Assembly: GCF_003076755.1 (NCBI RefSeq)
Contig: NZ_QDKM01000005.1
Coordinates: 186,001 to 250,000 of the forward strand
Reading direction: 5' to 3'
Source: Pararhodobacter oceanensis
GTDB taxonomy: Bacteria; Pseudomonadota; Alphaproteobacteria; Rhodobacterales; Rhodobacteraceae
DNA length: 64,000 nucleotides
The first letter of the stretch is position 1, and every line of letters begins with the position of its first letter. Under the pieces are notes generated by a model that saw nothing but the letters and a program-made list of their open reading frames with translations, was not told where the DNA came from and did no database searches. The position numbers and the translations under genes were made by a program. Below are positions 44,040 to 53,628 of this stretch, piece by piece.

Positions 44040-47000
44040 TCACGCCAATTCCACCAGCAGATCCTTCGCGTCGATCTGCCCGCCCGGCACCACATGCACC
44101 GCCTTCACCACCGCGTCGCGCTCGGCGTAAAGCCCGGTTTCCATCTTCATCGCCTCGACGGTCAGCAACAGGTCATTGGCCTTCACGTCGCGCCCGACCT
44201 CCACCGAGACACTGGCCACCACGCCGGGCATCGGCGCGCCGATATGCGCGGGGTTGCCCGCCTCGGCCTTGGGTCGCGCTTTGGTCGCAGATTTGACCAG
44301 ACGGTTGGGCACCCGCACCACCCGCGGCTGGCCGTTAAGCTCAAAGAACACCCGAACCTCGCCGTCGTCATCGGTCTCGCTGAGTGCTTGCAGGCGGATT
44401 TCCAAGGTTTTGCCGGGGTCGATCTCGGCGGTGATTTCCTCGCCCGGTTCCATCCCGTAAAAGAACGTCCGCGTCGGCAAGGAACGCACCGGCCCATAGC
44501 TGCGGTGACGCCCCATATAGTCGAGAAACACCTTGGGATACATCAGATAGCCGTTGAGATCCTCGTCATCCACCGCGCGCCCGTCCAACTTGGCGCTGAG
44601 CTCCGCGCGGGTGGCCTCAAGATCCACCGGCGGCAGCGATTTGCCGGGGCGCTCCAGACAGGGGCGCTCGCCCTTGAGCGCCTTGTCCAAAAGTGCGGGC
44701 GGAAAACCCCCCGGCGGCTGGCCGAGATTGCCGCGCAGCATGTCGAGAACGGAATCCGGAAACGACACCTCGCGTTTGGGGTCTTCGACCTGCGCGCGGG
44801 TCAGCCCCTGCGTGACCATCATCAGCGCCATATCGCCGACCACCTTTGACGAGGGCGTGACCTTGACGATATCGCCGAACATCTGGTTCACATCGGCATA
44901 GGTCTGCGCGACCTCGGGCCAGCGATCCTCGAGCCCCATGGCGCGGGCCTGCTCTTTGAGGTTGGTGAACTGGCCACCGGGCATCTCATGCAGGTAAACC
45001 TCGGAGGAGGGCGCGGAGGAGCCGGATTCAAACGCCGCGTAATGGCCCCGCACCCCCTCCCAATAATCGGAAATCTCGCGCACCGCAGCGATATTCAGCC
45101 CCGTACAGCGCTCGCTATGCGCCAGCGCCTCGACAATCGAGCCCAGCGGCGCCTGCGAGGTGTTCCCCGCCAGCGCATCCATCGCGCAATCCACCGCATC
45201 GACACCGGCATCGGCGGCGGCGAGGATCGTCGCGCTGGCCATGCCGCCGGTGTCATGGGTGTGGAAATGGATCGGCAGCCCGACCTCTTCTTTCAGCGCG
45301 CGGATCAACACGCGGGCGGCGGCGGGTTTCAACAATCCGGCCATATCCTTAAGGCCCAAGACATGCGCGCCAGCCGCCTCCAACTCGCGGGCCATGCCGA
45401 GGTAATACTTCAGATCATATTTGGCGCGGTCGGGGTTCAGGATATCGCCGGTATAGCAGATCGTGGCTTCGCACAGCTTACCGGCGTCAATCACCGCATC
45501 CATCGCCACGCGCATATTCTCGACCCAGTTCAGACTGTCGAACACGCGAAACAGATCAACGCCGGTCTCGGCGGCGCGGGCGACAAAGGCCTGCACCACA
45601 TTGTCCGGGTAATTGGTGTAGCCAACCCCGTTCGAGCCGCGCAGCAGCATCTGGGTCATCACATTGGGCAGGGCCGCGCGCAGATCGCGCAGCCGCTGCC
45701 ACGGGCATTCCTGCAAGAACCGATACGCCACATCAAAGGTCGCCCCGCCCCAGCATTCGACCGAGAAGAGCTCGGGCAGATGCGCGGCATAGGCAGGGGC
45801 CACGCGGATCATATCGCGGCTGCGCATACGGGTGGCCAGCAGGGACTGGTGCCCGTCGCGCATGGTGGTGTCGGTGATCAACAGCCGCTGTTGCTGCTTC
45901 ATCCAATCCGCCACCGCCTGCGCCCCGTGTTGTTCCAGCAGGTTGCGGGTGCCCATCTGCGGGGTGACGCGGGGCTTGGGCGCGCGCGCCTCTTTCAACG
46001 CCGGATCAGGGCGCGGGCGGTCCTTGGTCTCGGGGTGCCCGTTGACGGTGATATCGGCGATATAGGTCAGCACCTTGGTGCCCCGGTCGCGGCGCTTGGC
46101 GAAATCAAACAGCGCGGGCGTCTGGTCGATGAATTTGGTGGTGTAGTCATTGCTCAGGAAGGTCGGGTGTTTCAGCAGGTTTTCGACAAAGGCGATATTG
46201 GTGGAAACCCCGCGAATGCGGAACTCGCGCAGCGCACGGTCCATCCGCGCAATAGCGGTCTCGGGCGTCTGTGCATGGGTGGTGATCTTGACCAGCAGAC
46301 TGTCGTAATAGCGGGTGATCACCCCGCCCGAATAGGCGGTGCCACCATCCAGCCGCACGCCCATGCCGGTGGCCTCACGAAAGGCGGTGATGCGGCCATA
46401 ATCGGGGATGAAATTATTCTGCGGGTCTTCGGTGGTGATCCGCGTTTGCAGGGCATGGCCGCGTAGCTCGATCTCGTCTTGCGAGGCTTTGCGCGTGGCC
46501 TCAGCCAAGGTTTTACCCTCGGCAATCATGATCTGCGCCTGCACGATGTCGATGCCGGTGACCTCCTCGGTCACCGTATGTTCGACCTGCACGCGCGGGT
46601 TCACCTCGATGAAATAGAAGCGCCCGGTATCCATATCCATGAGGAATTCAACGGTGCCGGCGCATTCGTAATTCACATGTTTGCAAATCTTATAGCCCAG
46701 CTCGCAGACCTCGGCGCGCTGCGCGTCCGTCAGATAGGGGGCGGGCGCGCGTTCGACGACCTTCTGGTTGCGCCGCTGCACCGAGCAATCGCGCTCATAG
46801 AGGTGATACATATTGCCGTGTTTGTCACCAAGGATCTGCACCTCGACGTGGCGCGCGCGCAGGATCATCTTTTCCAGATAGCCTTCGCTGTTGCCAAAGG
46901 CAGCGGCGGCCTCGCGGCGACCCTCCAAGAGCTTTTCCTCCAGCTCCTCGGGGCCTTCAATCGCGCGCATCCCGCGCCCGCCGCCGCCCCATGACGCCTT

Positions 47001-47480
47001 GAGCATCAGGGGATAGCCCAACGCCTCGGCCTCGGCGCGGATCGCGTCGAAATCATCGCCCAGCACATCCGTGGCGGGGATCACCGGCACGCCCGCCTCG
47101 ACGGCAATGCGCCGCGCGCTGGCCTTGTCGCCGACCTGCCGCATGGTCTTCGCCTGCGGGCCGATGAAAGTGATTCCGTTGGCGACGCAGGCATCGACGA
47201 AATCGGGGTTTTCGGCCAGCAGACCATAGCCCGGGTGGATCGCATCGGCACCGCATTCGCGGGCAACGCGGATGATCTCGTCGATGCTTAAGTAAGCGGC
47301 GACCGGCCCCAGACCTTCGCCGATCCTATAGGCTTCATCGGCCTTGAACCGGTGCAGGGACAGCTTGTCCTCTTCGGCAAAGACCGCGACGGTGCGTTTG
47401 CCCATCTCGTTGGCGGCGCGCATGATGCGAATGGCAATCTCGCCGCGGTTGGCGATCAGGATCTTGGTGAATTCGGTCAT
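44040..47480 (-). CDS. pyc: Pyruvate carboxylase
   Basis: This single-chain 1146-residue enzyme carboxylates pyruvate to oxaloacetate for anaplerosis. The order is biotin carboxylase (residues 1-~450: ILIANRGEIAIRIMRAAN and the ATP-grasp GGGGRGMRAI), carboxyltransferase TIM-barrel (~535-800: DTTMRDGHQSLLATRMRS, and the metal site around HFHTHDTGG), allosteric linker, and biotin carrier with the lysine in VEAMKMETGLY at about 1112. It matches full-length bacterial PYC. The gene is not obviously co-transcribed with its neighbours. It could refill oxaloacetate when the nearby catabolic routes yield pyruvate, but that is inference. Confidence 0.97.
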   Translation of the reverse strand: MTEFTKILIANRGEIAIRIMRAANEMGKRTVAVFAEEDKLSLHRFKADEAYRIGEGLGPVAAYLSIDEIIRVARECGADAIHPGYGLLAENPDFVDACVANGITFIGPQAKTMRQVGDKASARRIAVEAGVPVIPATDVLGDDFDAIRAEAEALGYPLMLKASWGGGGRGMRAIEGPEELEEKLLEGRREAAAAFGNSEGYLEKMILRARHVEVQILGDKHGNMYHLYERDCSVQRRNQKVVERAPAPYLTDAQRAEVCELGYKICKHVNYECAGTVEFLMDMDTGRFYFIEVNPRVQVEHTVTEEVTGIDIVQAQIMIAEGKTLAEATRKASQDEIELRGHALQTRITTEDPQNNFIPDYGRITAFREATGMGVRLDGGTAYSGGVITRYYDSLLVKITTHAQTPETAIARMDRALREFRIRGVSTNIAFVENLLKHPTFLSNDYTTKFIDQTPALFDFAKRRDRGTKVLTYIADITVNGHPETKDRPRPDPALKEARAPKPRVTPQMGTRNLLEQHGAQAVADWMKQQQRLLITDTTMRDGHQSLLATRMRSRDMIRVAPAYAAHLPELFSVECWGGATFDVAYRFLQECPWQRLRDLRAALPNVMTQMLLRGSNGVGYTNYPDNVVQAFVARAAETGVDLFRVFDSLNWVENMRVAMDAVIDAGKLCEATICYTGDILNPDRAKYDLKYYLGMARELEAAGAHVLGLKDMAGLLKPAAARVLIRALKEEVGLPIHFHTHDTGGMASATILAAADAGVDAVDCAMDALAGNTSQAPLGSIVEALAHSERCTGLNIAAVREISDYWEGVRGHYAAFESGSSAPSSEVYLHEMPGGQFTNLKEQARAMGLEDRWPEVAQTYADVNQMFGDIVKVTPSSKVVGDMALMMVTQGLTRAQVEDPKREVSFPDSVLDMLRGNLGQPPGGFPPALLDKALKGERPCLERPGKSLPPVDLEATRAELSAKLDGRAVDDEDLNGYLMYPKVFLDYMGRHRSYGPVRSLPTRTFFYGMEPGEEITAEIDPGKTLEIRLQALSETDDDGEVRVFFELNGQPRVVRVPNRLVKSATKARPKAEAGNPAHIGAPMPGVVASVSVEVGRDVKANDLLLTVEAMKMETGLYAERDAVVKAVHVVPGGQIDAKDLLVELA

Positions 47481-47685
47481 CAGCAGTCTTTCCTGCGTTG
47501 GAAGGCATGGCGCGCGAAAACCCCGCAGAGCCTGCGCCCACAGCCTTGCAAGGCATTGATAATCTTGAGGTTAGCTGGCGGCAGCAACCGGTTTCAGCGG
47601 GGCAAGGGGGTGCGGGCGACCGAGGTTTTTGCCAAGGATCGCCCGCCCGCCATCACTGCCCGCCATCATCGGCCCGCAGCTGCGC

Positions 47686-48321
47686 TTAACCGCGGGCGAA
47701 AATCCGCCCGAGACTGTTGCGCAGCACCGCCCAAAGCAGCGTGAGCGCGTTCAGCTCGTTCTTTTTCTGCCGCGCGGGGCGGGCAGGGGCAGCAGCGGGG
47801 GCCTCACCGGCATTGGCGGCAGGTGCAGCGCCGGCTTCTGGCGCCACCGCGGCAACGGGTTGCGCCTCGGCAGCGAGTTCGGCGTTCAGGTTCTCGGCGA
47901 AATCGCGGGTGATCTGCGCCGCCACGGCGTCGACAATCCCGCCACGGGCAAATTGCGCCAAAGTGCCGCTGATCGTGTAATCGACCACCACTTTGACCAG
48001 CGTTGCAGCACCACCCTCGGCCTCTTCGAGGTGATAGTTCACCTTCCCCTTGGCCCGCGCGCCGTGCTTTTTATCGCTGCCCAGCCCGTTGATCAGCCCG
48101 CTTTGCGCCGCTTCATCGGGAATGATCGTCGCCTCGCCGGTGAAATTCGCTTTCACCGGACCCAGTTTGACGGTCATCTGGCCGGTCACCTTGCCGTCGA
48201 CGGGCGGCGCTTCGAGCGAGGCGCCCGGGATGCAACCGACAATCTTCGGGATGTCCTGAAAAGCCTCCCAGACCTTCGCGCGGGGCTGGTTGACGGTGAA
48301 TTGTTGTTTGATCTCGGGCAT
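47686..48321 (-). CDS. CoxG-like SRPBCC protein
   Basis: This 211-residue protein opens with an SRPBCC/CoxG domain (PEIKQQFTVNQPRAKVWEAFQD, CIPGASLE, and YTISGTLAQFARGGIVDAVA), a fold that binds hydrophobic ligands and is often found with aerobic CO dehydrogenase-type operons. A Pro/Ala-rich linker follows, then a C-terminal hydrophobic or amphipathic segment (LTLLWAVLRNSLGRIF) that may attach it to the membrane. A molybdenum hydroxylase of the Cox type lies 1.5 kb away, across the deacylase. ATG 48321 is preferred to GTG 48330. Confidence 0.85.
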   Translation of the reverse strand: MPEIKQQFTVNQPRAKVWEAFQDIPKIVGCIPGASLEAPPVDGKVTGQMTVKLGPVKANFTGEATIIPDEAAQSGLINGLGSDKKHGARAKGKVNYHLEEAEGGAATLVKVVVDYTISGTLAQFARGGIVDAVAAQITRDFAENLNAELAAEAQPVAAVAPEAGAAPAANAGEAPAAAPARPARQKKNELNALTLLWAVLRNSLGRIFARG

Positions 48322-48375
48322 ATTAGGCACTCGCTTTCGTTAGTTCGGAGGGCTTTGCGGTAAGTTAGGCGGCGA

Positions 48376-49647
48376 TCACTCCTCGACGCCGCACCAGTCC
48401 ATCAGGCAAAGCGCCATCACTTTGATCGAAGTGATGTAGTCGTCGATCGACACATATTCGTCGTTGGAATGCATCACCGCGGTCGAGCCGGGGCCGAAGA
48501 TCACCGTCGGCGTATCGGCGTATTCATTGAGGAACCGCGTGTCAGCCGCGCCCTGACGGCCCGAGATTTCCGGCTGTTTGCCAGTGATCTCGGTATAGGC
48601 CGAGGACACCAGATCAACCACCGGATGATCGACGGGGATTTCCGACGCCTGCGCGTCATAGCCGACAAACCGCACCACCGGCGGGTGGTCGCGCATCCAC
48701 TCATCGGTCTCGGCCAGCGCCGCGATCTTGTCGACGAGGCTTTGCTTGACGCCCTCGTGATCCTCGCCCGGCACGGTGCCGATCGAACCCTTCAGCAGCG
48801 CGGTATCGGGGAAGGCGCTGGGATAGTTGCCGGCCTGAAACGAGCCGATGATACAGGGCAGCGAATCCACCGCGCTGGGATAGAGCGGATGGGTCACGGT
48901 GGCGATGCGCTCGGCCTCCAATTCGGCGACCGCAGCGGCGACCTTATTGCCCAGATCAATGCCGCTGATGCCGTTATAGCGCTGCTGGATACCGGCGGGT
49001 TTGCCCTGCACCGAAATCTCGAACCAGATGCGCCCGATACAGGCCGGCTGCACCGCCAGATCGCTGGTCTCGCCCGAGATACCGGCGTCGGCCTTATAGC
49101 CGCGCATCACCGTGTCCAAAGTGCCGTGGCCCGAGACTTCCTCGTCGATCACCACGTTGATATAGACGTCGCCCTTGAGCTTGACGCCCATCTGCTTGAG
49201 GTATTCGACCGCCAGAATATGGCTGGCGACACCGCTTTTCATATCCGCCGTGCCGCGCCCGTAGATGCGGCCGTTTTCGATTTTCGCCGACCACGGATCA
49301 TCGCTCCAGCCTTCGCCTTTGCCGACGGGGATCACATCGGTATGGCCGTTGAGCAAAAGCGAGCGCCCGCCGCCGGTGCCTTTATAGGTGGCGACGATAT
49401 TGGGGCGGCCCTCATAGCCCATGGCGACCGGACGATAGCCCGGGTGTTTCTTGAGCTCGTCCCAATCCGTCTCCCACATGTCGACATCAAGGCCGATTTT
49501 GTTCATATAGTCGGCGACGAACTTCTGGATCGCGCCCTCGTCGCCGGTGACGCTGGGGATCGCCACCATCTCTTGCAGGAACGCCACCGCATGGTCGCGC
49601 TTCTGGTCAATGGTGCTTAGGATTTTCTGCCGGTTTGCGCTGCTCAT
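48376..49647 (-). CDS. ArgE/DapE-family M20 deacylase
   Basis: This is an M20 zinc amidohydrolase of 423 residues. The metal and base residues are His102 and Asp104 (GHTDVIP), Asp135 (GTADMKSG), and Glu169/Glu170 (IDEEVSGHG). The dimerisation domain sits between. Members cleave N-acyl amino acids or succinyl-diaminopimelate. Specificity is not shown by the sequence, though the length is that of acetylornithine-deacetylase-like proteins. ATG 49647 follows GAGGA. It is divergent from the Mo-hydroxylase operon, with a TGCATACA box between them, and its product could feed or follow that enzyme. Confidence 0.9.
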   Translation of the reverse strand: MSSANRQKILSTIDQKRDHAVAFLQEMVAIPSVTGDEGAIQKFVADYMNKIGLDVDMWETDWDELKKHPGYRPVAMGYEGRPNIVATYKGTGGGRSLLLNGHTDVIPVGKGEGWSDDPWSAKIENGRIYGRGTADMKSGVASHILAVEYLKQMGVKLKGDVYINVVIDEEVSGHGTLDTVMRGYKADAGISGETSDLAVQPACIGRIWFEISVQGKPAGIQQRYNGISGIDLGNKVAAAVAELEAERIATVTHPLYPSAVDSLPCIIGSFQAGNYPSAFPDTALLKGSIGTVPGEDHEGVKQSLVDKIAALAETDEWMRDHPPVVRFVGYDAQASEIPVDHPVVDLVSSAYTEITGKQPEISGRQGAADTRFLNEYADTPTVIFGPGSTAVMHSNDEYVSIDDYITSIKVMALCLMDWCGVEE

Positions 49648-49780
49648 CTGGGTGTCCTCATTGATCACTATGCTGGCGGTGTTGCTGTTGCGGCCCCGCG
49701 CGTGGATAGATGTCGCAAGGGGCACATGTGAATCAGACCATAAACACGGCCCTACAATATGTCTACAACATCTTTATTAT

Positions 49781-49788
49781 TGCATACA
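49781..49788. promoter_or_regulatory. TGCATACA box 5 (deacylase / Mo-hydroxylase)
   Basis: TGCATACA lies in the 221-base divergent promoter, 134 bases before the deacylase and 81 before the Mo-hydroxylase medium subunit. The flanks are AT-rich (TCTTTATTAT before it). Confidence 0.55.
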
Positions 49789-49868
49789 GCAATCCGCTGA
49801 ACTAGGCTGAAGGCAGTTTAACTGTCGGCTCCCGCCACGACTGCGGGCCTTTAACTGCGGAGATTCAG

Positions 49869-50738
49869 GTGCGCCCAGCCCCCTTCAGCTATCATAAAGC
49901 CGAGCGCCTCGATCAGGCGCTCGCCCTGCTTGCCGAGTTCGGCGAGGATGCTCGCCCGATTGCCGGTGGCCAGTCCTTGGTGCCGATGATGAACCTGCGT
50001 CTGGCGCGGCCCTCGCATCTGGTCGATATCAATGCGCTGGACCTCGACACGATCGAGCTGCGCAGTGATCACCTGCATATCGGCGCCTTGGTGCGCCATG
50101 AGCGTTACGCGCGCGAGTCATTGATTGCGCAGCATTTTCCCGCCTTTGCCGAGGGGGTGGAATGGATCGGCCATCCGACGATCCGGCGGCGCGGGACCTT
50201 GGGCGGCAGCATCTCGCATGCCGATCCGACCGCCGAACTGCCCGCGCTCTGCGTGCTGCTCGGCGCCGAGATCATCGCCCAATCCGCCGAGGGCAGCCGC
50301 CGCATTCCCGCCGCCGAGTTCTTCATCAGCGCCTATGTCACCAGCCTTGAAGCGGGCGAGATGGTCACCGGCATCGACCTGCCGCTGCCCAAGGGCAAGA
50401 GCAGCGGCGCCTTTGAGGAATTCGCCGAGCGCAGCGGTGATTTCGCGATCATCAGCGCCGGTGTGACCCTAGAGCATGACGGGCGCGCGATTACCGATGC
50501 CCGCGTCGTCTGGTCCGGCGTCGATCTGGCGCCGGTCATGGCCGAGAGGGCCGGTGATCTCTTGCGCGGCAAACCCCTCAGCGCGCCTGAGGCCGAGGCC
50601 GCCGCACAGGCAATGAGCGCTGGGATCACGCCCTTGGATGACCCGATGGCCAGCGCCGAGTTCCGCCACAGCCTGATTGTCGAATTGACCCAACGCGCGC
50701 TGACCCGCGCCTGTGAAAAAGCGATGCAAGCGTCATGA
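49869..50738 (+). CDS. Mo-hydroxylase FAD subunit (CoxM family)
   Basis: This is the medium, FAD-binding subunit (289 aa) of a xanthine-oxidase-family molybdenum hydroxylase. It starts at GTG 49869, preceded by a weak GGAG. The FAD-binding signature AGGQSLVPMMNLRLA and the block IGHPTIRRRGTLGGSISHADPTAE are visible, as is a CO-dehydrogenase-flavoprotein C-terminal domain. It passes electrons from the 2Fe-2S subunit to the acceptor. It is the first gene of the M-S-L operon and its stop overlaps the small-subunit start by four bases. Confidence 0.92.
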   Translation: MRPAPFSYHKAERLDQALALLAEFGEDARPIAGGQSLVPMMNLRLARPSHLVDINALDLDTIELRSDHLHIGALVRHERYARESLIAQHFPAFAEGVEWIGHPTIRRRGTLGGSISHADPTAELPALCVLLGAEIIAQSAEGSRRIPAAEFFISAYVTSLEAGEMVTGIDLPLPKGKSSGAFEEFAERSGDFAIISAGVTLEHDGRAITDARVVWSGVDLAPVMAERAGDLLRGKPLSAPEAEAAAQAMSAGITPLDDPMASAEFRHSLIVELTQRALTRACEKAMQAS

Positions 50739-51229
50739 GCAAAACCACCATCACCGCCAACGGCCAGACCAAAAACCTGAGCCTCGAGCCCCGCCGCCTG
50801 CTCGCCGATGTGCTGCGCGAGGATTTCCGCCTGTCCGGCGTCCATATCGGCTGCGCCCATGGTGCCTGCGGCGCCTGCACCGTGCATGTCGACGGGGTGC
50901 CGCGCCTGTCCTGTCTGACCTTCGCGGTGCAGTGCGACGGCGCTGAAATCAACACCGTCGAAAGCCTCGGCGGCGATGATGCGCATCACCTGTTGCAACG
51001 CGCCTTCCGCGAGGAACACGGGCTGCAATGCGGCTATTGCACGCCCGGATTTCTGATGACCATGGCGCCCTATGTCGAAGAGATGGCGGCGCAGGACCGG
51101 ATGCCCGAGGACGCGGAAATCCGCCACGCGATGAGCGGCAATATCTGCCGTTGCACCGGCTACCAGAGCATTGTCGCCGCCGTCCGTCTGGCGATCACCC
51201 AACGTCGCAACGGGGAGAGCACCCAATGA
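50735..51229 (+). CDS. Mo-hydroxylase 2Fe-2S subunit (CoxS family)
   Basis: This 164-residue iron-sulfur subunit has a plant-type 2Fe-2S cluster from the cysteines in GCAHGACGACTVHV, plus the family's second cluster from QCGYCTPGFLM and NICRCTGY. It shuttles electrons from the molybdenum subunit to the FAD subunit. It overlaps the large-subunit start by four bases (51226-51229). Confidence 0.94.
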   Translation: MSKTTITANGQTKNLSLEPRRLLADVLREDFRLSGVHIGCAHGACGACTVHVDGVPRLSCLTFAVQCDGAEINTVESLGGDDAHHLLQRAFREEHGLQCGYCTPGFLMTMAPYVEEMAAQDRMPEDAEIRHAMSGNICRCTGYQSIVAAVRLAITQRRNGESTQ

Positions 51230-53583
51230 ACGCCCCTATTCCAAACCTGAGCAAGCGCCAGATCGGCGCCCGTGTGCAGCGCTTCGAGGACACCCGCCTG
51301 ATGTCCGGCGCGGCGAAATATATCGCCGATATCACCCTGCCGGATATGCTGCATCTGAGCTTCGTGCGCTCGCAGGTTGCGCATGCCAAAATCCTTGAGG
51401 TGGATACATCCATGCTCGAGGATCTCGATTATCCGGTGCAGGTGTTCACTGGCAAAGACACCGACGGATTGTCGCTTAAGGCCAATCAGGACCTGCCCGG
51501 CGTGCAGCGCTCGGAACAACCCCTGCTGGCGCTCGACCGGCTGCGCTTTGTCGGTGATCCGGCGGCGGTGGTGTTGGCCGATGACCCCTATCTCGCCGAG
51601 GATGCCGCTGAATTGGTGTTCATCGACTTCGACCCGCTGCCGGTGGTCGCCACCATGGAACAGGCGTTGGCCGAGGATACCACGCCGCTGTTTGATGGCT
51701 GGACCGGCAATAAATTTGTCGAGCGGCAGATGAAAGGCGGCGATCTGGAGGCGGCGCGCGCGCAGGCCGCGCATGTGATCCGCCGCACCTACCGCAACCA
51801 GCGCCAGACCGGCGTGCCGATGGAAGGCCGTGGGGTGATTGCCGATTACGACAAGGGCACGCGGGTGCTCACGCTTTGGTCGTCGACGCAGATGCCGCAT
51901 CTGGTGCGCACCTATATCTGCGAGGAGTTGGGCCTGCCGGAATCGCGTATTCGCGTCATTGCCCCTGATGTGGGCGGCGGCTTTGGCGTCAAGGGGCAGG
52001 TCTTCGCCGATGAGGTGCTGATCGCATGGCTGGCGATCCAGACCGGGCGGCCGGTGAAATGGGTTGAGGACCGGCGCGAAAACCTGATCGCCTCGATCCA
52101 CGCCCGCGACCATGAGCACACGCTCGAGGCCTATGTCTCGGCGGAGGGGCGGCTGTTGGGCCTCAAAGCCGATATCAGCACCGATGTCGGCGCCTATTCG
52201 ACCTTTCCCTTCACCGCTGGCGGCGACCCCGGCATGGCCGCCAAAGTGATGCCCGGCCCCTATGATTTTCAGGCCTATGAAGCGACCTTCCGCGCGCTGG
52301 CCACCAATAAATGCCCGCTCGGCACCTATCGCGGCGTGGGGCGCCCCTCGGCGGTGTTCTCGCAAGAGCGGCTGATGGATGTGATCGCGCAGGAAATCGG
52401 CATGGACCCGATCGAGTTCCGGCTGAAAAATGTGGTCAAGGAGTTCCCTTATAAGAACGTTCTCGGCTTCACCTATGATCCCGGATCATACGAGGAATCG
52501 CTGCTGAAAATGCGCGAATTGCTGGCCGAGGATATTAAGGCGGCGGAGGCCTCGAAAGCCTCGCCTGACAGCCGCATCGGCGTCGGCATCGCCTGTTTCA
52601 TCGAGCAAACCGCCCATGGCACCGGCGATTTCACCAAGCGCCGCTCGCCGATTGAAACCGGCTATATTTCGGCGCGGGTCGAGATGTCGACCGATGGCGA
52701 GGTGCTGATCGGCTTGGGGCTGCAAAGCCACGGGCAGGGTCTGGAAACCACCTGCGCGCAGGTCGCCGCCGATGCGCTGGGTGTCGGGCCGCAGCGGGTG
52801 TTTGTGCGCCACGGCGACACGCTGACCTCGCCCTATTCGGTGGGCACTTGGGGCAGCCGCGGCGGGCCTCTGGGCGGCGGTGCGGTGCATATCGCGGCCA
52901 ACAAGATCGCCGATAAACTGCGGCTGATTGCGGCGCATATCCTGCAGGTCGCTGACCCCGCAACGATCCAGCTGGATGAAAACCGCGCCTCGGTGATCGG
53001 CGATCCGGCCCGCTTTGTGCCGATCCCCGAACTGGCGCGCGCGGCCCTGCGCAACGTTGACCGCCTGCCCGAGGGCATGACGCCGGGTCTGACCGAGGAA
53101 TTTTCGCTCGATGGCCCGAAAGACGGCACCTATGCCAACGCGGTGCATGCGGCGATTGTCGAGATCGACGTGAAAACCGGCAAGATGAAGCTGCGCCGCT
53201 TTGTTGTGGTCGAGGATTGCGGCACGATCCTCAATCCGATGATCGTCGACGGGCAGGTGCGCGGCGGCGTGGTGCAGGGCATCGGCTCGGCCATCATGGA
53301 GCATATGATCTATGACGAAGAGGGGCAGCCGCTGACCACCACTTTCGCCGATTACCTGATGCCGCTGGCCACCGAGATGCCCGAGATTGACGTGCATCAC
53401 ATCGAAACCCCGACGCCGCTGACGCCCTTGGGCGCCAAAGGGCTGGGCGAGGGCGGCGCAATCGGCCCGCCCGCCGCGATTGCCAATGCGGTGGCGAATG
53501 CTTTGGGTGTCGAGGTCGAGGCCACGCCGCTCAATGCGCAGGCGATCTGGCGCTTGGCCAAGGCGACCCGCAGCGAAGGTTAA
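51226..53583 (+). CDS. Mo-hydroxylase large subunit (CoxL family, non-CODH)
   Basis: This is the molybdopterin catalytic subunit of 785 residues. Cofactor contacts are in GGGFGVKG (about 249-256), and the base Glu742 sits in GLGEGGAIGP. The decisive point is the active-site loop, CPLGTYRGVGRPS (about 363-375). Form I CO dehydrogenase has AYXCSFR there, so this enzyme oxidises some other substrate, such as a heteroaromatic or aldehyde. A hairpin at 53592-53620 follows the stop. The CoxG-like protein and deacylase nearby may act in the same route. Confidence 0.92.
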   Translation: MNAPIPNLSKRQIGARVQRFEDTRLMSGAAKYIADITLPDMLHLSFVRSQVAHAKILEVDTSMLEDLDYPVQVFTGKDTDGLSLKANQDLPGVQRSEQPLLALDRLRFVGDPAAVVLADDPYLAEDAAELVFIDFDPLPVVATMEQALAEDTTPLFDGWTGNKFVERQMKGGDLEAARAQAAHVIRRTYRNQRQTGVPMEGRGVIADYDKGTRVLTLWSSTQMPHLVRTYICEELGLPESRIRVIAPDVGGGFGVKGQVFADEVLIAWLAIQTGRPVKWVEDRRENLIASIHARDHEHTLEAYVSAEGRLLGLKADISTDVGAYSTFPFTAGGDPGMAAKVMPGPYDFQAYEATFRALATNKCPLGTYRGVGRPSAVFSQERLMDVIAQEIGMDPIEFRLKNVVKEFPYKNVLGFTYDPGSYEESLLKMRELLAEDIKAAEASKASPDSRIGVGIACFIEQTAHGTGDFTKRRSPIETGYISARVEMSTDGEVLIGLGLQSHGQGLETTCAQVAADALGVGPQRVFVRHGDTLTSPYSVGTWGSRGGPLGGGAVHIAANKIADKLRLIAAHILQVADPATIQLDENRASVIGDPARFVPIPELARAALRNVDRLPEGMTPGLTEEFSLDGPKDGTYANAVHAAIVEIDVKTGKMKLRRFVVVEDCGTILNPMIVDGQVRGGVVQGIGSAIMEHMIYDEEGQPLTTTFADYLMPLATEMPEIDVHHIETPTPLTPLGAKGLGEGGAIGPPAAIANAVANALGVEVEATPLNAQAIWRLAKATRSEG

Positions 53584-53591
53584 TCCACTCC

Positions 53592-53620
53592 CGCCGCCGC
53601 CCTGACGATGGGCGGCGGCG
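53592..53620. terminator. Hairpin between coxL-like gene and MgtC-like gene
   Basis: CGCCGCCGCCC (53592-53602) pairs perfectly with 53610-53620 over a 7-base loop between two converging stops. It lacks a clear U tract. It is likely a bidirectional terminator. Confidence 0.65.
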
Positions 53621-53628
53621 AGCGCGGC

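Noticed and set aside
49869-53583. Aerobic carbon monoxide dehydrogenase (coxMSL)
   Set aside because: The form I active-site signature AYXCSFR is absent, so a CO dehydrogenase name is not justified.
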